Notes: a model not told the origin generated them from the sequence alone. A stretch of 64,000 nucleotides of DNA from Carposina sasakii (GCA_014607495.2 CP053167.1:7502001-7566000), one strand, 5' to 3'. Shown: positions 11,119 to 21,167, counted from the stretch's first letter. Numbers and translations are program-made.

Positions 11119-11152
11119 GACTTATATCAGTTTTCACTGAGGGTACAGAATT
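11119..11152 (+). repeat. Right terminal inverted repeat
   Basis: 34 bases, exact reverse complement of 7290-7323, ending GGGTACAGAATT. Confidence 0.9.
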
Positions 11153-11164
11153 GTATATAGAGTT

Positions 11165-11310
11165 ACACACATGACACACGACTGTGTTGCCAAAACAAGG
11201 TAGCCAGCCATAACAGCAGGATCATCAAGGAGATCCTGAGTTCCTTACTCGGCGACTCTTATGAGTTGCAATGAAGGAGACGCAGTTAATGTATTCTAGT
11301 GAAGCATCAG
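11165..11310 (-). repeat. Repeat family B, internally deleted
   Basis: Minus-strand copy. GACTGTGTTGCCAAAACAAG and GGATCATCAAGGAGATCCTG are followed at once by GAGTTCCTTACTCGGCGAC, so the CTATGCTAAACG to GCTAGC part is lost. It ends TTCTAGTGAAGC. Confidence 0.65.
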
Positions 11311-12118
11311 TACGAGATACTTTATTTGGCAGATACACAGGCTGAATCTTACGTTAAGCTAACTAAAAACTAACACAACCAAAAATTCCATAGGAACTAG
11401 TCGAATTCCTGTAGGTAGGTATAGTAACCCAACTTAAATTTAAGCGAGAAATGTGTCAAACTATGTTGGGCATAAATACTGCTCTAAAATATTTACCACT
11501 CTCAAAGACGTTTGTGAGTTCTGAAATTTCCATATTCATATTCAAAGTTTGTTCCATCTCTCAGTTATTCACAAAACATTTTCAAATAACTAGGTATGAG
11601 ACCTACATCTCCACCAGGTTGTTTAGTTTTGCGTTATTTCATATTGTAAAAAACATAAAAATAAATCAAGCCGTTTCGGAAGAGTTTGGTTTCAGATTTC
11701 AACACTGTAACACGAGAATTTTCTAAGAGAAGTAAGATAATCATGCTCTAGCTAGCATAAAATTGCAAGATAATGTTGGTTATCTATTTAAAAACATAAT
11801 ACCTCATTTACCTACCTCCGTTGTCGGGCAAAAAGGAAATTGTTTTCCATTAGTTTCAAAGGAGATTTTCCAAGAGTTTGTCTTCGCCATATTTTCCTTA
11901 TATTTGTTTTTCTCTTTTTCTTTTGTATTATAATTCCGCTTCATTGTTTTCGAGCTCATTGTTAGGTAAAGCTCGTTTTATGAATAAAAGGTACTGAAAT
12001 GTATCACGCTTTGGTAAAAGTAAGTAGGTAGGTAAGCTACCAATTACTATCTATTTATTTGTTGTAAATAGTCAGCCTACTTCGTAACATTCCAATGCTA
12101 ATTATACCTAATAGTTCA
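11311..12118. other. No gene recognised; AT-rich
   Basis: A 91-codon plus-strand frame (11451-11726) has an AT-driven composition and no recognisable motif, so I do not call it a gene. Confidence 0.45.
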
Positions 12119-12637
12119 GCCGCGTGGTGCCAGCAGTGTAGAATTCGTACCACCTCATGGCTGCCCGTGGGTATCGTACGAGGCGATTAAGGGAGGCGCC
12201 TATCGTGTTGACAACATAGTCTAAAATACAAACTGCGGTCCCCAACCCGCCTGCCCAGCGTGATGTCTATGGGCCTTGGAGAAGAAATAAAAGAGGAGCA
12301 GCGGCTAAGTACATTTTCATACAAAAATAGTGTGTCGCGGAGCGGGGGTGAAGTATGGGACGAGGGGAGCATCCTAACACTGTAGGCCTGCCCATTTACA
12401 TAGAAAACACCTTGTAGTGACTAGCCAAACTACTTGCATAAGCGTGTGGTCATAGCTACTGCGTTACACACACTGGTCCTGAAGCTCCGCCCCTATCATG
12501 TCGTCATGGCCTAACGATTGCCACACGACTCAGTTCATAGTCTCATCTCCTCTTTTATACCTTCTCCATACTATGGGCAAATACCCCCTGAGTGAGGCCT
12601 ACGTCCAATAGTGGACTGCAATAGGCTGATGATAACC
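12119..12637 (+). mobile_element. SINE family A split by a MITE
   Basis: The left part, 12119-12274, starts GCCGCGTGGTGCCAGCAGTG. The right part, 12571-12637, resumes CTATGGGCAAATACCCCC and ends GCAATAGGCTGATGAT. Between AAATACCCCC and AGGCCTACG about 28 bp of the consensus are lost. The 296-bp insertion between the halves is described separately. Confidence 0.85.
12275..12570. mobile_element. 296-bp MITE with 24-bp TIRs and 8-bp TSD, hAT-like
   Basis: It is inserted inside the SINE. Exact 8-bp direct repeats CTATGGGC flank it (12267-12274 and 12571-12578), and the host SINE consensus has this word once. The left end reads CTTGGAGAAGAAATAAAAGA, and the right end in reverse complement reads TATGGAGAAGGTATAAAAGA. 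That is 20 of 24 terminal bases matching. An 8-bp duplication is typical of hAT elements, although these tips lack the usual CAGNG. No open frame; no second copy in the window. Confidence 0.85.
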
Positions 12638-12849
12638 TGTAGCGGAGCCATCTATCGGATACAGGAGAGAACCACAATCGTATGCAAAATCCTAGACCGC
12701 GATATCGAAGTTTCTCACAATGATTGGAATATATACATGGGCCAAACCACTACTAGTGGCCCGGTGGGGCCGGAAGCGCTTCCCTTATCACCACCCCCAC
12801 AAACCTAATAGTTAACACAAAAATCCTCCACGTTCAGGCTAAATGCGTA

Positions 12850-13000
12850 TTTCGTAGATTCGACTAAGCTAAGGAATCGAGAGGCATTTTCTCAGGCAAT
12901 GAGCTAGCAACTTATCACTTATTATTTATATATATATTTATATATTTTATATATACACCACTATTGCTAAACGTAGCTTTAGGATCTTATTCAGTCTTTT
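12850..13000 (+). repeat. Repeat family B with an internal TA microsatellite
   Basis: GACTAAGCTAAGGAATCGAG, GCAATGAGCTAGCAACTTAT and GCTAAACGTAGC mark the family. A TATATATTTATATATTTTAT tract (about 12925-12955) has grown inside. Both ends are lost. Confidence 0.6.
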
Positions 13001-13579
13001 CATGAAATAAATAAGATAATTTCTGTAGTCTACGCGAACTAAGTCGAGTCGAACAGTTGGTATTCTACAAATAGATCCATGAAAAGGGGTCATTGTCAAA
13101 TTTTGGACAGGTAAACTTGTCTCCTGAAGAAATTATTTGGATCTTATAGCAATTGTGATCATTTGATTATTTAATTGCGTCAAAATAAAACTGATTATTG
13201 GAATGATTTAAATACTGAAAATATTTTAATCATGTAAAAATACTCAGACCAATTTTATCAGTAACAGAATGGTCATCATTGGTATTTGAGTATAGACACC
13301 TGAGACGGTAACAGAGTTGTACATTTTTCATACCCCTTGCTATAAATTGTGAAAATTAAAGAAAAACCAAGAGTAATACGTCAAGCTTATACTGTGTATA
13401 TCATATTTAAGTAGTTACTACAGATTCCAACACATTATAAACACTTAAATTTCAGGAACTTAGTTACCTGCGCAAAATATGACAATAATCAAGATAATCA
13501 AGTACCTACTTACCTATTAGGTAGGTAACTATGTCGTAAGGACCGGTAAGCCACTATCAGCACAATTGTGTAAGCTCAC
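13001..13579. other. No gene recognised; AT-rich
   Basis: A near-palindrome, TTACCTATTAGGTAGGTAA, lies near 13510-13530. Nothing else is supported. Confidence 0.4.
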
Positions 13580-13717
13580 CTACCTACCACATCTGTTCAC
13601 AACATTGTTCCTGGCTGACAAGTTTTCGCGTAGGCTGCAGTCGCTGTGACAGCGGGTTCATGAGCGCTTTCAATTGGCGAGTCCACTCCACATGGGACAG
13701 CCTCGCACTCTGTGTGC
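13580..13717 (-). other. GC-rich exon-like block (candidate, unproven)
   Basis: This block is much richer in GC than its surroundings. On the minus strand it follows CTAATGTTAATAG (acceptor-like) and is followed by donor-like GTAGGTAGGTGAGC. The frame starting ACACAGAGTGCGAGG is open (SHVEWTRQLKALMN ... SQEQCCEQM) up to the GTAGGT donor. A second frame, ECEAVPCGVDSPIE ... YAKTCQPGTML, looks faintly like a sushi domain (CxxVxCG ... Y..TC..G) but ends at TGA. It could be a real exon, a captured gene piece or an unrecognised repeat. Confidence 0.25.
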
Positions 13718-14067
13718 CTATTAACATTAGGACTATTACATTACAACAGGTAGGTATGTCAAAAAACTAACTGCCGATTATATTGTATACCACAGCTGAT
13801 AGCACTTAATATTATGTTACTGTGTGTGTGTATGTATGCACTTTATATGTGCATCTTTTTCTAAATTTTCATTCAAAACATTTATTAAAAACATATTTTT
13901 TTGATATACGTATTCAATCATTATTATATTTTTATAAACTTTCATGATGCATTTTCTAATTTGTGTAAAATATTTCAATATTTTTATCGGCTTCATTATT
14001 GTTATGGGCAATTATATAAAAAAAAACATAAAAACATTAGACAGATTTCTATACCTTTTTAACTATG

Positions 14068-14292
14068 TGCAAGGGTTTATAATATTGTAAACGCGACAGT
14101 TACTCTGTCTGTCTGAGTTTCTCGCTTTCACGGCAAAACTACTAAACCGATTAAAATAAAATTTGGTACACAGGCAGTCTAGAGCCCGAGAAAGAACATA
14201 GGCAACTTTATACACCGGCAAAATATTTTTATCCTGGATAATTTCGACATTTTGTTTTAGTGTAGTCCACACGGACAAATTCTCGGGGGTCT
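14068..14292 (+). mobile_element. Helitron-like element, diverged
   Basis: Starts TTTATAATATTGTAAACGCG, continues CTGTCTGTCTGAGTTTCTCG and AAACTACTAAACCGATT, then ATCCTGGATAATTTCGACAT. It ends at the degraded terminus AGTCCACACGGACAAATTCT. No CTAG remains. Confidence 0.6.
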
Positions 14293-14317
14293 GGTCCTAT
14301 ATAAATACAATCTTCAC

Positions 14318-14800
14318 TATGGGTGCGCCCACCACCGGGCCCTACACCCTCCACTGACCCTCGGATCTGATAACTCATAATTGCGACAACAGGCACTTGC
14401 ACTAACTACAATCGCCATGAGAAACCAGACCCGAGCACCTAGCATGCAAGACGATACATTGCACCATTCCGAAATCAAAAACTAGATAAATAATCTACAT
14501 ATGTTTCGCCAACAACCGTGGCATCCTCAGGATTATAGAAATTAATAAATTAGTAAACCACTAATTATTATAAACCTCTAAAACCCAACACATTACTTAC
14601 ACAGAATTAACTACCCTCTACTAAGTATTAAAAAATATATAAATAATTACCCACCATTATTTATATTTCAAATAAATATATACTATTTGTGCACACAAAC
14701 CAAATAGTATTGGGTGAATTAATTAAATTTAAATGAAAAAATTCAAAAATTCACCAAAATATGATATTTGAACTTCCGAATTGTAACGCCTAATACAATT
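14318..14800 (-). repeat. Repeat family I, long copy
   Basis: 14318-14597 is almost the reverse complement of 59243-59530. It runs from GTGCGCCCACCACCGGGCCC, through GCCATGAGAAACCAGACCCG and GTTTCGCCAACAACCGTGGC, to CTAAAACCCAACACATTACT. The far end, TTTGAACTTCCGAATTGTAA (about 14768-14790), also occurs next to family I at 41335-41375 and 54770-54815. The repeat unit therefore probably spans the whole interval. Noncoding. Confidence 0.65.
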
Positions 14801-15107
14801 TCATTTAAAATACAATCTTGTAAAACCCGCTGCTACTTGCGCTCCACCGCATTACGTAAGGTCCTGTTGAAATTGTAATTATTTTACCTTCCGACTAGTT
14901 ATCTAACCAAAGCTTTGCTAACCTCAGAAGTTAGCTGTCTAGCCCTAAGCTAGATTTCCGTTTGTATAAATAAGATTATAATGTATTAAGGTGCATATTT
15001 AGAACGAAAAATAAATATATAAATAAATAAAAATATATAAATTAATACAGACAAATCTTGATGCATCTAGTGCTTCTTGAATTGATTTATACCTACTCGT
15101 AGTTATT
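14801..15107. other. No gene recognised
   Basis: A short GC-richer patch (AACCCGCTGCTACTTGCGCT, about 14825) is followed by AT-rich DNA with an AAATAAATAAAAATATATAA tract near 15010-15040. Confidence 0.4.
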
Positions 15108-15179
15108 TTCGATCCCGGTTAATTTCGACATTTTGTTTTTTCTGCAGTCCACACGGACGAAGTCGTGGGTGTCCACTAG
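15108..15179 (+). mobile_element. Helitron-like 3' terminus only
   Basis: Only the last ~70 bases of a family D copy remain: CCGGTTAATTTCGACATTTT ... GTCCACACGGACGAAGTCGT, ending GTCCACTAG followed by T. CTAG followed by T at the insertion point is the expected Helitron 3' end. Confidence 0.65.
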
Positions 15180-15454
15180 TATTTTAATATTATTATTAAG
15201 TCGATTATTTCCACTTTAATTTTAATTCAAATTGATAGCGTAATTTACACTTATTGTTTCAATAATGTGCTAGTAAAACTATTGTCATAAAATTACCTAT
15301 CATAATTTAAATCATGTTGTTTAATAAATAATATTGGAATCATAAATTAAATATTCTATGACAGTTTTCAGGGTTACGTAAAAATTACCTAAAAATACTA
15401 TTCTAAGATCACTGAAATTACTATTTTCAGTTTCGGTTGGTTATGATACATACA

Positions 15455-15790
15455 TACAAGGCTATGTTCACATTTTTGGAGTTGCTAGAACTGCAGGATC
15501 ATAAAAGAGATCCTTGAGCCACGTATAGCGTAGTGGGGCCTGGATGTAGCTTATCTATTACCTGAGAGAACGCCCCTGAGTTCCTTATCTATCACCTGAC
15601 AGAACGCCCCTGAGTTCCTTATCTATCACCTGAGAGAACGCCTCGGAGTTCCTTATCTATCACCTGAGAGAACACCCCTGAGTTCCTTTTCTATCACCTG
15701 AGAGAACGCTTCTGAGTTCCTTAGTCGACTCTTACATGCAGGGAAGGAGATGCAGCTGATATTCTAATGAAGTCCCGCATGACCACAGGA
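15455..15790 (-). repeat. Repeat family B carrying a tandem array
   Basis: Minus-strand copy. GGAGTTGCTAGAACTGCAGG (3' end side) and the start side GGAAGGAGATGCAGCTGATA bracket five tandem copies of an internal 34-bp block (15551-15720). Confidence 0.75.
15551..15720. repeat. 5 x 34-bp tandem repeat, exact period
   Basis: Units 15551-15584, 15585-15618, 15619-15652, 15653-15686 and 15687-15720 each run TTATCTATCACCTGAGAGAA to GAGTTCC. Each differs by 0-4 substitutions and has no indels. The unit equals an internal block of family B that is single-copy elsewhere. Confidence 0.95.
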
Positions 15791-16386
15791 TAGATTTTTT
15801 GTGTTTTCAAAATAACCATACATATTTAAGACGAAGCCACATTTCGGCGATCTATTCCGTTCCGATCCCAGCAAGTGATCCCGCAAAGGATCCGTTTTAT
15901 TTCATTTTATAATTTTAGTCCTATCCGATCCCGTCGCGGGATCAGATGAATATTTCATTTATTTTGTATTCCGTTCTGATCCCATGTGTCTTCTCAATTA
16001 TTTTTTAGTACTGTTAGCAAGTAAAACAGTAGACACATACAATATTGTTTTTTGAATGATTATTGATTTTTACTAAGAGATCGAGACTACTTTTACTAAT
16101 TCTTATTTAATTTTTCATAACTTTGTCGTTCTTCAATAAAACAACTTGTAGAATTTTCATTCTTTTATTTCTTATTTTATTTTCTGACCTTACACATTAA
16201 AAAGCAATCTAAGGGATTAAACAGGATTCTAAAAATTGTATTGATATCAGACCGGAATTCGTTGTGGATTTAAAGTAAAAAGGGATTAGTTTACGGGATC
16301 GGACCGGACTACGATCTATTCTGATATGTCAGCACAGAACAGATTTTTTTAGTGTTTTCAAAATAACCATGCACATTTAATACGTG
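15785..16386. mobile_element. Foldback-like segment flanked by a ~50-bp direct repeat
   Basis: Direct repeats GTTTTCAAAATAACCATACA (about 15785-15834) and GTTTTCAAAATAACCATGCA (about 16334-16386) enclose a ~500-bp segment. Its inner ends are roughly inverted: CGATCTATTCCGTTCCGATC on the left against GAATAGATCGTAGTCCGGTC in reverse complement on the right. The word GATCCCG/CGGGATC recurs several times. No coding potential. Confidence 0.5.
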
Positions 16387-16710
16387 TTCAATATTTACAA
16401 TGGAAATGATAAAATGAGTTATTTATAGGTACGAGATCGTGCCTAGTTACACTGATTTATAATGTAACGCAATACGCAAGTACAATAACTGTTTACCTGA
16501 ACTACATAAAACTAGTTTGAATGAACATAAATCGATGCAGTTTTGCAAGACCCTAGAAAGTTCAGAACAAGAACCTATGTAACTGCAGTCTAGATCTGAG
16601 TAGATATTAGTGTTAAGCAACTCTGGTAACCATCAGTTGATGGATGGGTGAATACTATGTCGTCTGATGACCATGATGTGTGACCAGCGTCATTTATAAT
16701 GTCTATTCTG

Positions 16711-16940
16711 ATGGCTGACTGGTCTAGTAGGTAGTGACCCTGCCTGCGACGCCATAGGTCCTGGGTTCGAATCCCGGTAGGTGCATTGTTTCCGAGTCAT
16801 GGATGTTTCTATACTTATCTATGTATTTATATACCGTTGCTTAGTACCTTAGCTTAGTACCGACGACACAAGACCTTAGGGATCTTCCTATGGGACTAGG
16901 TTAATGTATTGTGTAGTGTGTAAATATTTATTTATTCTTG
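16711..16940 (+). mobile_element. tRNA-derived SINE (type 2)
   Basis: The head carries an A-box-like TGGTCTAGTAGGTAGTG and a B-box-like GGGTTCGAATCCCGGT, followed by AGGTGCATTGTTTCCGAGTC. The body has ACCGACGACACAAGACCTTA and ATCTTCCTATGGGACTAGGT, with an AT-rich 3' end. Degraded relatives occur at 48900, 54885 (minus) and 58400. Confidence 0.75.
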
Positions 16941-17424
16941 AAAAATTGTGCATGATACACAAACTGGTTGTTGCTTATCCAGAATGGTCAATAATTCAAG
17001 TCAATTTCGAAAATATTGCCGAAAGTAACGAAACATTTTTAAAAATAAGGAATGAGCAATGTAGGTAAAAAACCTCCTTATTTACAATTCTCACAATCCA
17101 CAGCACCGGAAAAAAGGGATTCTATCTAAAGTTTATGCTGACGACATAGAAGCCGGTCGGTACAATAATCATATTTCAGACCAGCGTAAATATTACATTC
17201 TGTTCGATACCCAAATGAAAGCTCGTGATCTTTCTCATAAAACTCATATTTTCCAATACTAGAAACACATTAAAATTCTATTTAATTTTATTCGACGTTA
17301 TCAAGGCAGTAACATTACAGACTGTAATATATCCGGCGACGTTTTAAATCGTAAAATTCTCTCATAAATAAATTTATTTTACGCATTCAATGACATTGGT
17401 CGCCATTTTTATTTTGCGCTTTTC
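16941..17424. other. No gene recognised
   Basis: AT-rich; no family or open frame that I can support. Confidence 0.4.
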
Positions 17425-17515
17425 AGGGTGTTACAAAAGGGATATGTTGGGCGAAATACTGTGAAAGTAACATTCTTACTCAAAACATTTCCACGTAATT
17501 TAAGATTGCCAAAAT
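17425..17515. repeat. MITE family F, left-arm fragment
   Basis: CAGGGTGTTACAAAAGGGAT and GGGCGAAATACTGTGAAAG match the left arm. The right arm is missing. Confidence 0.5.
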
Positions 17516-17574
17516 TGTTGGAGCCATTTCGATGAAATTAATTACATACAAATATACGAAACAACTGTGCTGAT

Positions 17575-17711
17575 GCGGGCTTGCACTAGAACACATCAGC
17601 TGCATCTCCTTCCGTGCTTGTCATAAGAGTCCGCTAAGGAACTCGGGCATTCTCTCAGACGATAAACTAGCAATTTGTCACTAATCATTTACATCAGTTC
17701 TCGCTATTGAA
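17575..17711 (+). repeat. Repeat family B, 5' half
   Basis: GATGCGGGCTTGCACTAGAA, CATCAGCTGCATCTCCTTCC and GATAAACTAGCAATTTGTCA are present. It is cut at CTCGCTATTGAA, where a family C copy begins. Confidence 0.7.
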
Positions 17712-17960
17712 AAAAAAATTCATTGCCTTATCGGGCGAAATTCATAGACAGATATTAATTATTTCTCGTGTAAAAATCTTGTTACGCGCGACTATGTGCA
17801 TTTATGCAGAAAAACGCAGTCTATTTATTCAACGTTGGACCCTAATATCTTGGGAACCAGACACTTCCCAGGTATGCTTCCAAGGAGAAAAATGAGCGTG
17901 ATGATGAGATTCCGTAGTTTTCGGGAACATTGACAACCAAAAAACATCCTGTATAGGTAT
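17712..17960 (+). mobile_element. MITE family C, 5' truncated
   Basis: Runs from GGGCGAAATTCATAGACAGA through GCATTTATGCAGAAAAACGC and GAACCAGACACTTCCCAGGT to the terminus GACAACCAAAAAACATCCTG. The two opposed short frames across it (17707-17895, 17829-18059) are not genes. Confidence 0.7.
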
Positions 17961-18440
17961 GTAGATATGTATGTATTTATACGAAACAGGCAGACACAAT
18001 AAATACAACAGATAGTGACAATACCGACTTATTGTCTGTTTGGGTTTTTGTAACAACACAGATGTTTATCTATAGGTATGTTATTTTTTCCGCATGACCA
18101 TTGACTTCTGACATTTATTTTATAAATCGACTCCATATCATGAAGTTCATTGACTCACGATTAAAATAATTCTCATGTTTTATCACGTATTATTGAACTT
18201 TATTACTAAAGTATTATAGGCGAAATTCTTGTTAACTACAGATAAACTAGATTATGATGTCATATCCTAGTAAAACCAGATCTTAGGTCATTCGTGTTAA
18301 ATCGTTATATCAGATGTTTATTTATTTTTAATTACATCCTCGAAAATGAGTCACATTTAGATTATATCTATCTTTTTTTTTTTATTTATTGCAATGTAAT
18401 GTAGGTATATGCTATTGATGTCGGCAGAATATTATAGTAC
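17961..18440. other. No gene recognised
   Basis: AT-rich DNA with a T10 run near 18371. Confidence 0.4.
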
Positions 18441-18512
18441 TACCCATGTCTGCCCTTGGGTATCGTAAAGGTTTACAGGAGGTGGACGGCAGCACTTTCC
18501 GTCTTGACGAAC
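18441..18512 (+). repeat. SINE family A fragment
   Basis: CCCATGTCTGCCCTTGGGTA and CAGGAGGTGGACGGCAGCAC match the front third of family A. The rest is absent. Confidence 0.6.
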
Positions 18513-19374
18513 TAAATCCGTTCGGTTGTTTTTTCGTAAAATAGTAAAAGACATTTAAACAAATAAACTAGTACCATACTTTATGATATTACGAATGTTA
18601 AAATATACTCTCAAATTCTATTAATCAAATAATTCGTAGTATATCAATGTTTAATACTAAAACTATAATAGGATTTCAAACCGTTTATCATTTGCACAAA
18701 CGCATCAAATAGTCCATTGAAGCCTCTTATGTAGACTTTATATTCAAATCCTATAATCCCCTATCCCGTTCCATTCCATCCCATCTCAACACCCATTCAA
18801 ACCAAACTCGAATACCAAATCGACTTGGCAAAGCAACCATCAGAAATTCAAGTCAAATCAACATATCCCAGTTTCAAATCAAGAACACGTAGCATAACTC
18901 AGCAAACACTATACATGTCTGGGAAATGTTTGGCCAAAATTCTGATGTAGACGGATGTTACTATAAAATAATTATGTAGGTAGAAAGCTGTGAAATTTCA
19001 ATATGAAAATAAAGATAAAATAAATAAGAACGTTTGTGTTTTTAATAGGTATATTCCATGAATTTGTCGTATTGACACAATGACGTGATTATTTTTCATT
19101 TAAGTAATTGACAATTATTAAATTTCACGTAGCATATAAAAACCTAACCGTCGCCGTTGATAAACACTAACCCAATCTGATTTGACATACATGGATTTTA
19201 TACACATTGTTATAGTGATTAGCCTGGATACAAGTAGGTATGTAAGTGTTCATTTTCATCCATCTATTACACTAGGTAGTTTTTCACAACTTAATATAAG
19301 AATAAAGTGTCAAAATAACATAGAATGTTGTACGTATTCTAATAAAAAAAATACCGACATTATCAATACGAGTA
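18513..19374. other. No gene recognised
   Basis: AT-rich. The 18760-18860 part is unusually CA/CAT-rich without a clear unit. The plus-strand frame at 19182-19646 is a shadow of the RTE fragment below. Confidence 0.4.
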
Positions 19375-19765
19375 TCATCATTTACAGCCCTGAGAAGTCC
19401 ACTGTTGGACATAGGCCTCCCCCAACAACCTCCACTCCGACCGGTCGGAAGCAGCCTGCATCCAACCGACGCCCGCGACCTTGGCCAAGTCATCCGTCCA
19501 CCTCGCGGGTGGCCTTCCCACGCTGCGCTTGCCGATACGTGGTATCCACTCTAGAACTTTCCGACTCCATCGGCCATCAGTTCTTCGGGCTATGTGCCCT
19601 GCCCATTGCCACTTCAGCTTGCTGGACCGTTGAGCTATGTCGGTGATCTTTGTACGTCTGCGGATCTCATCATTTCTAATTCGATCACGCAGAGAGATCC
19701 CAAGCATAGCTCTCTCCATCGCTCGCTGTGCGATCCTGAGCTTTTTAATGAGGCACATAGTTAGA
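19375..19765 (-). pseudogene. RTE-clade LINE, C-terminal end of endonuclease-reverse transcriptase
   Basis: This is the 3' end of an RTE-type retrotransposon polyprotein, truncated at its 5' side, reading 126 codons with no break on the minus strand (19378-19758). Visible signature: AQRAMERAMLGISLRDRIRN, RRRTKITDIAQR, LKWQWAGHIARRTDGRWS, GKRSVGRPPARWTDDL and AYVQQWTSQG. This motif order is characteristic of what lepidopteran annotations call endonuclease-reverse transcriptase. The catalytic palm (YADD) and the endonuclease are missing, so the copy is dead on arrival. Its 3' end (GAGGCCTATGTCCAACAGTG) is the sequence shared with SINE family A. Confidence 0.85.
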
Positions 19766-19825
19766 GACCACTAATACCAATACGAGTATACTTTTATTAA
19801 ACTATTTAATACAGAAGGTGATATA

Positions 19826-20092
19826 CAGAGTGTTACAGAAAGGGTATGTTAAGCGAAAAGCTATGTTAAAGTCCAACTAAAAGGAACCTACCCACAAAAT
19901 TTCAGACGCGAAATCCCATGTTTATTTTTCTAGATAGCATGGAGGATTCCTAAACAACTCAGGAATATTCATACAATCTTGAAAAATAAACATGTGATTT
20001 CGAGCCCCAAATTTTAGAAATAGGTTCTCTATTGTGGGCTATTTACATAGCTTTTAGCTTAATATACCCTTTCTGTTACACACTGTATAATA
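19826..20092. mobile_element. Palindromic MITE family F
   Basis: Left arm: TACAGAGTGTTACAGAAAGG then GTATGTTAAGCGAAAAGCTA. Right arm: AGCTTTTAGCTTAATATACC then CTTTCTGTTACACACTGTA. Almost the whole element is an imperfect inverted repeat around 19950. A TA flank on each side fits a Tc1/mariner-like origin. Confidence 0.75.
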
Positions 20093-20718
20093 TTGGTAAG
20101 CGCTTAAAGAATGAATTGTAAGTTTGGTTTAAAATTGCACGCAGGGTCTGTCTACATAACACGTTCCAAGTAAGACATCATAACCTAAACCAAGGTGCAA
20201 CATCACAAAATGGAAGACCTTTTGAACTAGAATGTGGATACAACCAGGCTGAGATCGAATAAAGCCTAGATATTTGACCTGTAACGTTAGTCAAGAACCT
20301 ATCAGTTACATGTTCCTTAACTAGACCCCTAACTAAACTTCACTAGCACTAAAACCTCGGATTAATAATCTATGTGACATGAAATACAAATCTTTGGGTT
20401 AGTTTTAAATGACGAGTTGTAAGTAGATGAAGTCAAGACAGAGGGCGATGGCGTAGTGAAGCAGAGGCCTTTAGTCAGCGGCAATGGGTGCTGGAGTCTC
20501 CATTTTAATAATATGTCTCTAAATTCCACTTTACTCATGACGTGTTTTTCTGTTTAATTAATGTCCAAGAATCAAAAGGATGCAAATGCGATAGCATGCA
20601 AATATAGAAAACTACAGGGCTTATAGGCATTATGTTTGATACTACTTAAGTAAATGGCTTTAATAAATATATCATGGATGTTGTCCAAAATTAGTAAGAA
20701 TGTCTTTTTATCTAAAAT
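20093..20718. other. No gene recognised
   Basis: AT-rich; no family or coding signal. Confidence 0.4.
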
Positions 20719-20766
20719 TTAATAAAGAAATGGAAAAAATTCCTCACCCGCGTGGGAATCTTTTTA
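20719..20766 (-). repeat. SINE family L fragment
   Basis: AATAAAGAAATGGAAAAAAT then CTCACCCGCGTGGGAATC matches the 3' side of the SINE at 24172-24378. The tRNA B-box is cut off. Confidence 0.5.
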
Positions 20767-21167
20767 TCTGCCATAAATCTTCAACTAAATATAGAAACGA
20801 GGCTGTTCTTTACCGTTATTTTATCTAGGTCCTTGAATATATACAATAGGATCACTAAAAGGTCGGCATTAAGATCCTGAAGCAACCTAGGTGCAAATAA
20901 CATGAAGGCAGAACAAACTAGTAAATAACACCTAAGATAAGAATAAAAATAACTAAGTTAATGTAAAAAGAATCATAGTAATGCAATCTGCAGTATAAAA
21001 TGAACCTAGCATTAAACCTTTTGCCTGATACTATAGGCAGTTTCATGATCCCTGTACCTATACCTATATATCTGTTTGAGTGTCAGTCTCCAAATAGTAT
21101 AATAAATTATTTTTTCTCTGCTTCTTAGGTGTCTTTTGATTGGTTTACATAATTCATTTCTATTTAT
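20767..21167. other. No gene recognised
   Basis: AT-rich, no supported feature. Confidence 0.4.

Larger units (their letters stand above)
7290..11152 (+). mobile_element. 3.9-kb DNA transposon with perfect 34-bp TIRs, decayed
   Basis: The two ends (7290-7323 and 11119-11152) are exact reverse complements over 34 bases, starting AATTCTGTACCCTCAGTG. Between them lies one transposase-like gene on the plus strand (about 8045-9703) with ~700 bp of 5' and ~1.1 kb of 3' noncoding sequence. Because the outermost AATT is itself palindromic, the true tip may be CTGTACCC with an AATT 4-bp target duplication. Stops and frameshifts show the copy is no longer autonomous. The identical TIRs suggest that it is not very old or that the ends are still being mobilised. 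The superfamily cannot be fixed from the sequence alone. A 4-bp duplication would fit a Sola-type element, but that is a guess. Confidence 0.75.

Noticed and set aside
11451..11726. 91-codon plus-strand frame
   Set aside because: Composition follows the AT-rich background with no recognisable features.
15551..15720. CRISPR-like array
   Set aside because: Direct 34-bp repeats have no spacers, and the unit is part of a eukaryotic interspersed repeat.
16711..16785. tRNA gene
   Set aside because: A and B boxes are present, but the acceptor and anticodon arms do not pair. The SINE body follows directly, and degraded copies occur elsewhere.
19182..19646. 154-codon plus-strand protein with a Ser/Pro/Arg-rich tail
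   Set aside because: It is antisense to the recognisable RTE terminus on the minus strand.
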